Below, piece after piece: positions 23,221-25,638 of a stretch of 25,638 nt of DNA. The position numbers and the translations under genes were made by a program. The notes under the pieces are model-generated. The model had not been told where the DNA came from and did not search any database. It worked only from the letters and a program-made list of their open reading frames with translations. The number at the start of each line of letters is the position of its first letter. Position 1 is the stretch's first letter. This DNA is from Thioalkalivibrio sp. (lineage in GTDB: Bacteria; Pseudomonadota; Gammaproteobacteria; Ectothiorhodospirales; Ectothiorhodospiraceae), in contig SKOF01000558.1 in NCBI GenBank assembly GCA_007120155.1, forward strand, positions 1-25,638. Reading direction: 5' to 3'.

Positions 23221-23999
23221 TGCTCTCTCCATGTGTTGCAGCGGTAAGGTTCGCCAGTTTCGTCAAAGACCCTATCCCCTTGGACGGGGTAGATGCAGAC
23301 CCAGTCACCTACGGCCAGAGTGGGGATGTGGATCTCCTCGTCTTCCGTCCTCTCCTGAATCCCACCAGAGCCACGGACCTCATATTCATCGTGGTAGAGA
23401 CTAGCCTCCCATCGGACGAGTGCACCACCCTGAGCGTGCTCGAAGAACTGTGGCTGACCTGGGGTGGTGGGTAAGCGGTGAGCCCAGATAGAGTACATGA
23501 ACGTATAGATCGGTTCGTGTAGCTCCTCCCACCCGTAGCCAGAGAAGAACCCATCTCCCCAGTGGTTGCTCGGATCAGCGTGGTAGTCGAACAGATCTCC
23601 GTTGTAGTCCTCCCCAGTCCCGTCCTCCAATGTCATCGAGAGGCGAGCTGCCTCATCCAAGTGAATCCAAGGGCCGGATGGAGAGAGTTCGAGTAGGCCG
23701 TGCTCTATCTCATCCACTCCCCACACACCAAGCCGTCCGTCGGGGAGTTCGATAGGTGTGTAGTGCTGTCCGTCTCGGTAGTATGTGGCTGACCAGAGAT
23801 GATTTACCTCGCCAGCGATGAAGCCTACCCACTCCAGGATCATTGCTTTCGGGTGGCAGCGGAGTTCGAAGCTATGATCTAACACTACCGGGTCAGAGTT
23901 CTTAGGTGGTACGGCAGGGTGAGGTCTCTCCCCTACGGTTAGGGTGGTGGAGGCAACAACCTCACTCGTCCGTCGCCTGGTTAAGTGAATGTTCCCCAC
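23217..23999 (-). CDS. Hypothetical protein, 260 residues, Trp/Tyr-rich
   Basis: Not recognised. The start is a GTG at 23999 with GAGG 8 bp upstream. The product is acidic and rich in Trp, Tyr, His and Gly, with a mainly beta pattern and no signal peptide; the segment ADPSNHWGDGFFSGYGWEE (about 136-154) is unusual. It is coupled to the methyltransferase and glycosyltransferase genes and follows a beta-sandwich gene, so it could be the protein they modify or a surface protein, which is only a guess. Confidence 0.65.
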   Translation of the reverse strand: MGNIHLTRRRTSEVVASTTLTVGERPHPAVPPKNSDPVVLDHSFELRCHPKAMILEWVGFIAGEVNHLWSATYYRDGQHYTPIELPDGRLGVWGVDEIEHGLLELSPSGPWIHLDEAARLSMTLEDGTGEDYNGDLFDYHADPSNHWGDGFFSGYGWEELHEPIYTFMYSIWAHRLPTTPGQPQFFEHAQGGALVRWEASLYHDEYEVRGSGGIQERTEDEEIHIPTLAVGDWVCIYPVQGDRVFDETGEPYRCNTWREQ

Positions 24000-24002
24000 G
24001 GG

Positions 24003-24287
24003 TTAGTCCTCGGGAGCAGCGACTGTGAAGGTGGTAGCATCAACCTGTTGGATGATGAGTCCTGCGTCGGAGGAGACGTAGTAGTCAGTATCATCATCCT
24101 CCAACCCCACGGTTTGATCTGGACGGTGGAGAGTGATGATACCGGAGGCTACAATCTCTCCATCCTCCCTGCGGGTCAGGCGGATTTCGAACTCCTCGTC
24201 CCCCTGCTGCTCGACTAGTTGCACGGTTAGGGTAGCCTGTCCACCGGGTTCGATAGTGTCAGGGTCCAGGGTCAGTGAGTAACTCAT
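24003..24287 (-). CDS. Small Ig-like beta-sandwich protein
   Basis: The 94-residue product starts at the ATG at 24287 (GGAGGAG 8 bp upstream). It has the pattern of bacterial Ig-like/CARDB domains: SLTLDPDTIEPGGQATLTVQL at the start, then alternating strands (EFEIRLTR, EIVASGIITLHR, TTFTVAAPE). Such domains often decorate capsids or tails. Encoded alone on the minus strand far from the structural block, it is odd; it may pair with the 260-residue neighbour, whose GTG start is 3 bp downstream. Confidence 0.55.
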   Translation of the reverse strand: MSYSLTLDPDTIEPGGQATLTVQLVEQQGDEEFEIRLTRREDGEIVASGIITLHRPDQTVGLEDDDTDYYVSSDAGLIIQQVDATTFTVAAPED

Positions 24288-24642
24288 ACTCCTCTCTCCT
24301 CCGTTGAAGGTAAGCTTCACGTTCTGCTTCCAGGTCTACCGGGGCAGCCTCTCTAGCCTGTCGAGCTATGTCACACTTATGACACAGCCTGTCATCCGTC
24401 AGGTCCTCGACAGGTATGTTCTTCCTATAACACTCAGAGCAGGGAGCCTCGATAATGCGAGAGCCCTTAGCTCCAGTACCTTCTCCCTTCCCTCGTCGGA
24501 TGGCTTTAGCTGCCCAACCTCGACGTCGTAGGTAGGCACCAATACTCTTGTCAGGTATGCCTGTTACTCTGCCCCACTCAACCCATGCTCGGGAGGATCG
24601 CCACTGCCAGATCTCCTCCTCGGATGGGTAGTCGTTAGGCAT
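24259..24642 (-). CDS. Small protein with HTH-like helix and Cys4 zinc finger
   Basis: The 127-residue product starts at the ATG at 24642; a longer frame from 24906 is out of phase with a real gene and is not used. Residues 10-45 have a helix-turn-helix look (WVEWGRVTGIPDKSIGAYLRRRGW). CSECY and CHKC, 18 residues apart, form a Cys4 zinc finger at about 70-95. The C-terminus is a charged helix. It overlaps the downstream beta-sandwich gene by 29 bp and the upstream gene by 8 bp. HNH nucleases and transcription regulators use this kind of finger, but no catalytic HNH is visible. Confidence 0.6.
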   Translation of the reverse strand: MPNDYPSEEEIWQWRSSRAWVEWGRVTGIPDKSIGAYLRRRGWAAKAIRRGKGEGTGAKGSRIIEAPCSECYRKNIPVEDLTDDRLCHKCDIARQAREAAPVDLEAEREAYLQRRREEYELLTDPGP

Positions 24643-24892
24643 CGTCGGCCTCCATGATCTTGCGGGCTCTAGTGAGGGCGACGAGCACGGAATGCGCGGC
24701 TGCAAGGGCCTCTTGCTCGCTGTCGTCCAAGCGCTCGTCTGCGGATAAGCGGAGCAAGGCTTCGCGGAACCTCGGCACAGCCCGCTCCTCGTACACCAGG
24801 TACTCCAGCGCCTCCTTCGTCTCGTCAGGATGCACGCCAACGTAGGTGCCGCATAGCTCATGGCGTTCGTCGTAGGTGACTTCGATAGGCAC
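24635..24892 (-). CDS. Hypothetical protein, possibly longer at the N-terminus
   Basis: From the GTG at 24892 the product has 85 residues, acidic and helical at the C-terminus. The same frame is open upstream and codes a zinc knuckle, NWWCPECGRSL, directly before this GTG, yet it has no ATG, GTG, TTG or CTG until an in-frame TGA near 25,010. GGAGGG at 24955-24950 precedes an ATA codon (24946) in this frame by 3 bp. So the true start may be ATA, giving about 103 residues, or a base may be missing in the assembly. The GTG has no good ribosome site. Confidence 0.55.
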   Translation of the reverse strand: MPIEVTYDERHELCGTYVGVHPDETKEALEYLVYEERAVPRFREALLRLSADERLDDSEQEALAAAHSVLVALTRARKIMEADDA

Positions 24893-24938
24893 GAGACTTC
24901 GGCCACACTCAGGGCACCACCAGTTCGACTTCGTCTCG

Positions 24939-25232
24939 TCAGGTATCGTCCCTCCTTCGCGCCAGTTTGAGGCAGTTCTTGCAGAGCGTCTTGCTCCCCA
25001 GGCTCAGGCTCAGACCCTCCAGAGCGTCCAGCGTGTAGGGCGGGTCAACCTGCCCCCAGGTCCCTGGCTCCATCACCAGAGGCTCCCGCATCTCAGGCGT
25101 GTTGTTCTCTGCCTTGCATAGACTCCGGGGAAGCTTCTTGCGACCCTCGGGAAGAGCCAGATGGGTCCGCGAGCGGAAGCCGGTACGACCCCTGCGAGCG
25201 GGGGTCACGAGGTAGTAGGTAGCGTCACTCAT
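24939..25232 (-). CDS. Hypothetical protein, 97 residues, C-terminal Cys pair
   Basis: The start is the ATG at 25232, behind a very strong GGAGGGGAGG site and overlapping the previous gene by 8 bp; the longer frame from 25556 is a shadow. The product is basic at the N-terminus and ends with TLCKNCLKLA, a Cys pair like half a zinc ribbon, with a possible earlier partner LCKAEN. I do not recognise a family. It is one of the run of small early-type genes at the right edge. Confidence 0.65.
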   Translation of the reverse strand: MSDATYYLVTPARRGRTGFRSRTHLALPEGRKKLPRSLCKAENNTPEMREPLVMEPGTWGQVDPPYTLDALEGLSLSLGSKTLCKNCLKLARRRDDT

Positions 25233-25386
25233 GATCCTCCCCTCCTTCGTCGGGTTGGGTGCGGGACAAAGCCTCCTCCTCACACTCAGCCGAGCAGACG
25301 TTGAAGCCGTTTGCTCCCGCTGCAGCCACGCCATGATCGCAGATGTCGCAGGGGATCTCTGGTTCGGGGTACTGTTGCCTAAACAT
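25225..25386 (-). CDS. Small Cys-rich protein, 53 residues
   Basis: A short gene read directly from the sequence: ATG at 25386, stop TGA at 25227-25225. The product has CDIC (residues 13-16) and CSAEC (31-35), a likely small zinc-binding fold, then an acidic tail. GGGGGAG stands about 5 bp before the ATG. It overlaps the gene before it by 8 bp and the gene after it by 8 bp, the same spacing as its neighbours, which supports it as real. Confidence 0.65.
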   Translation of the reverse strand: MFRQQYPEPEIPCDICDHGVAAAGANGFNVCSAECEEEALSRTQPDEGGEDHE

Positions 25387-25624
25387 CGCTCTCCCCCTCG
25401 CTCTCGGGTGGGCGGCGAGCGGCGAACATGCGGTCGGCCACGTCGTATGCGTCTTCCGCCAACCCCTCGTGCCCGATCAGGCCATCGCTTGCGCAAAACC
25501 CGCTGAGCGCCTGCCCGGCGAACCAGTCTCGAAGGCTCATGCCGTCCTGCTCCCACACCTGTTCGCCGCTCGCAAGCTGGCTGTATGGGCGGGGGAACGC
25601 CGGTCCTCCGTCACTCTGTGCCAT
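25379..25624 (-). CDS. Phage hypothetical protein with GMSLRDWFAGQAL motif
   Basis: The 81-residue product contains SDGGPAFPRP at the N-terminus and GMSLRDWFAGQAL in the middle, a pattern I recall as widespread among small phage and prophage proteins of unknown role. GGAGG lies 6 bp before the ATG at 25624, so this start is preferred to the ATG at 25630, which touches the ribosome site. It ends 8 bp inside the next gene. The DNA here is G+C-rich, unlike the window's core. Confidence 0.7.
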   Translation of the reverse strand: MAQSDGGPAFPRPYSQLASGEQVWEQDGMSLRDWFAGQALSGFCASDGLIGHEGLAEDAYDVADRMFAARRPPESEGESDV

Positions 25625-25638
25625 CGTCATCCTCCTGA

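Noticed and set aside
24643..24906. 88-codon N-terminal extension of the HTH/zinc-finger protein
   Set aside because: It is low-complexity Ser/Arg-rich sequence out of phase with the 24635-24892 gene; the ATG at 24642 fits the gene overlaps.
25233..25556. 108-codon N-terminal extension of the 97-residue protein
   Set aside because: It is Arg-rich shadow sequence over two real small genes, and a strong ribosome site precedes the ATG at 25232.
1..25638. tRNA genes, integrase or attachment sites
   Set aside because: No gap exceeds about 100 bp, none folds as a tRNA by eye, and no recombinase motif was found.

Overview
The window is a stretch of a double-stranded DNA tailed-phage genome (Caudoviricetes), probably an uncultivated short-tailed phage. 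Genes are packed almost without gaps: starts and stops overlap as ATGA, TAATG or TGATG, and most starts follow a strong GGAGG-type ribosome site. There are two blocks on opposite strands that meet tail to tail near 12,570. The left block (+ strand, 1-12,609) is late and structural. The right block (- strand, 12,536 to the right edge) is replication, recombination and accessory. The host cannot be read from the sequence. No capsid, portal, terminase, lysis, integrase, RNA polymerase or tRNA gene is visible, and both edges are cut.

Left block. 1-789 is the end of a gene with a PhoD-like phosphohydrolase C-terminal part and four 60-bp repeats. An unknown small protein follows, then a 462-residue protein with four Asp boxes (sialidase-like propeller), a 57-residue protein, a tail nozzle-like beta protein with an AT-rich inserted segment, a small protein with one Asp box, a degenerate GNAT acetyltransferase, and three alanine- and glutamine-rich proteins of growing size (198, 522 and 1603 residues). 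The last three look like internal or ejection proteins.

Right block, read from the window edge inward (leftward). First comes a run of small, often Cys-rich proteins, then a beta-sandwich protein, an unknown 260-residue protein, a SAM methyltransferase and a family 2 glycosyltransferase. A near-consensus sigma70-type promoter (22,021-22,049) sits at the end of the glycosyltransferase gene. From it run a small unknown protein, a PD-(D/E)XK nuclease, a DnaQ-like exonuclease, a zinc-ribbon protein, a Sak4-like ATPase, a probable single-strand DNA-binding protein, a GroES-like protein with a large insert, a ParB-methyltransferase fusion, a DUF4177-like protein, a UDG/3'-5' exonuclease/family A DNA polymerase fusion, two small proteins (one ribbon-helix-helix) and a DUF3987-like ATPase/helicase. 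Together these form a replication and single-strand-annealing recombination system.

Points that stand out: a perfect palindrome, TTCAATNATTGAA, occurs three times, once inside the ribbon-helix-helix gene; the polymerase has unusual motif B and C residues; the GroES-like protein is about twice normal length; and G+C content rises sharply before about 525 and after about 24,640, marking mosaic or assembly borders.
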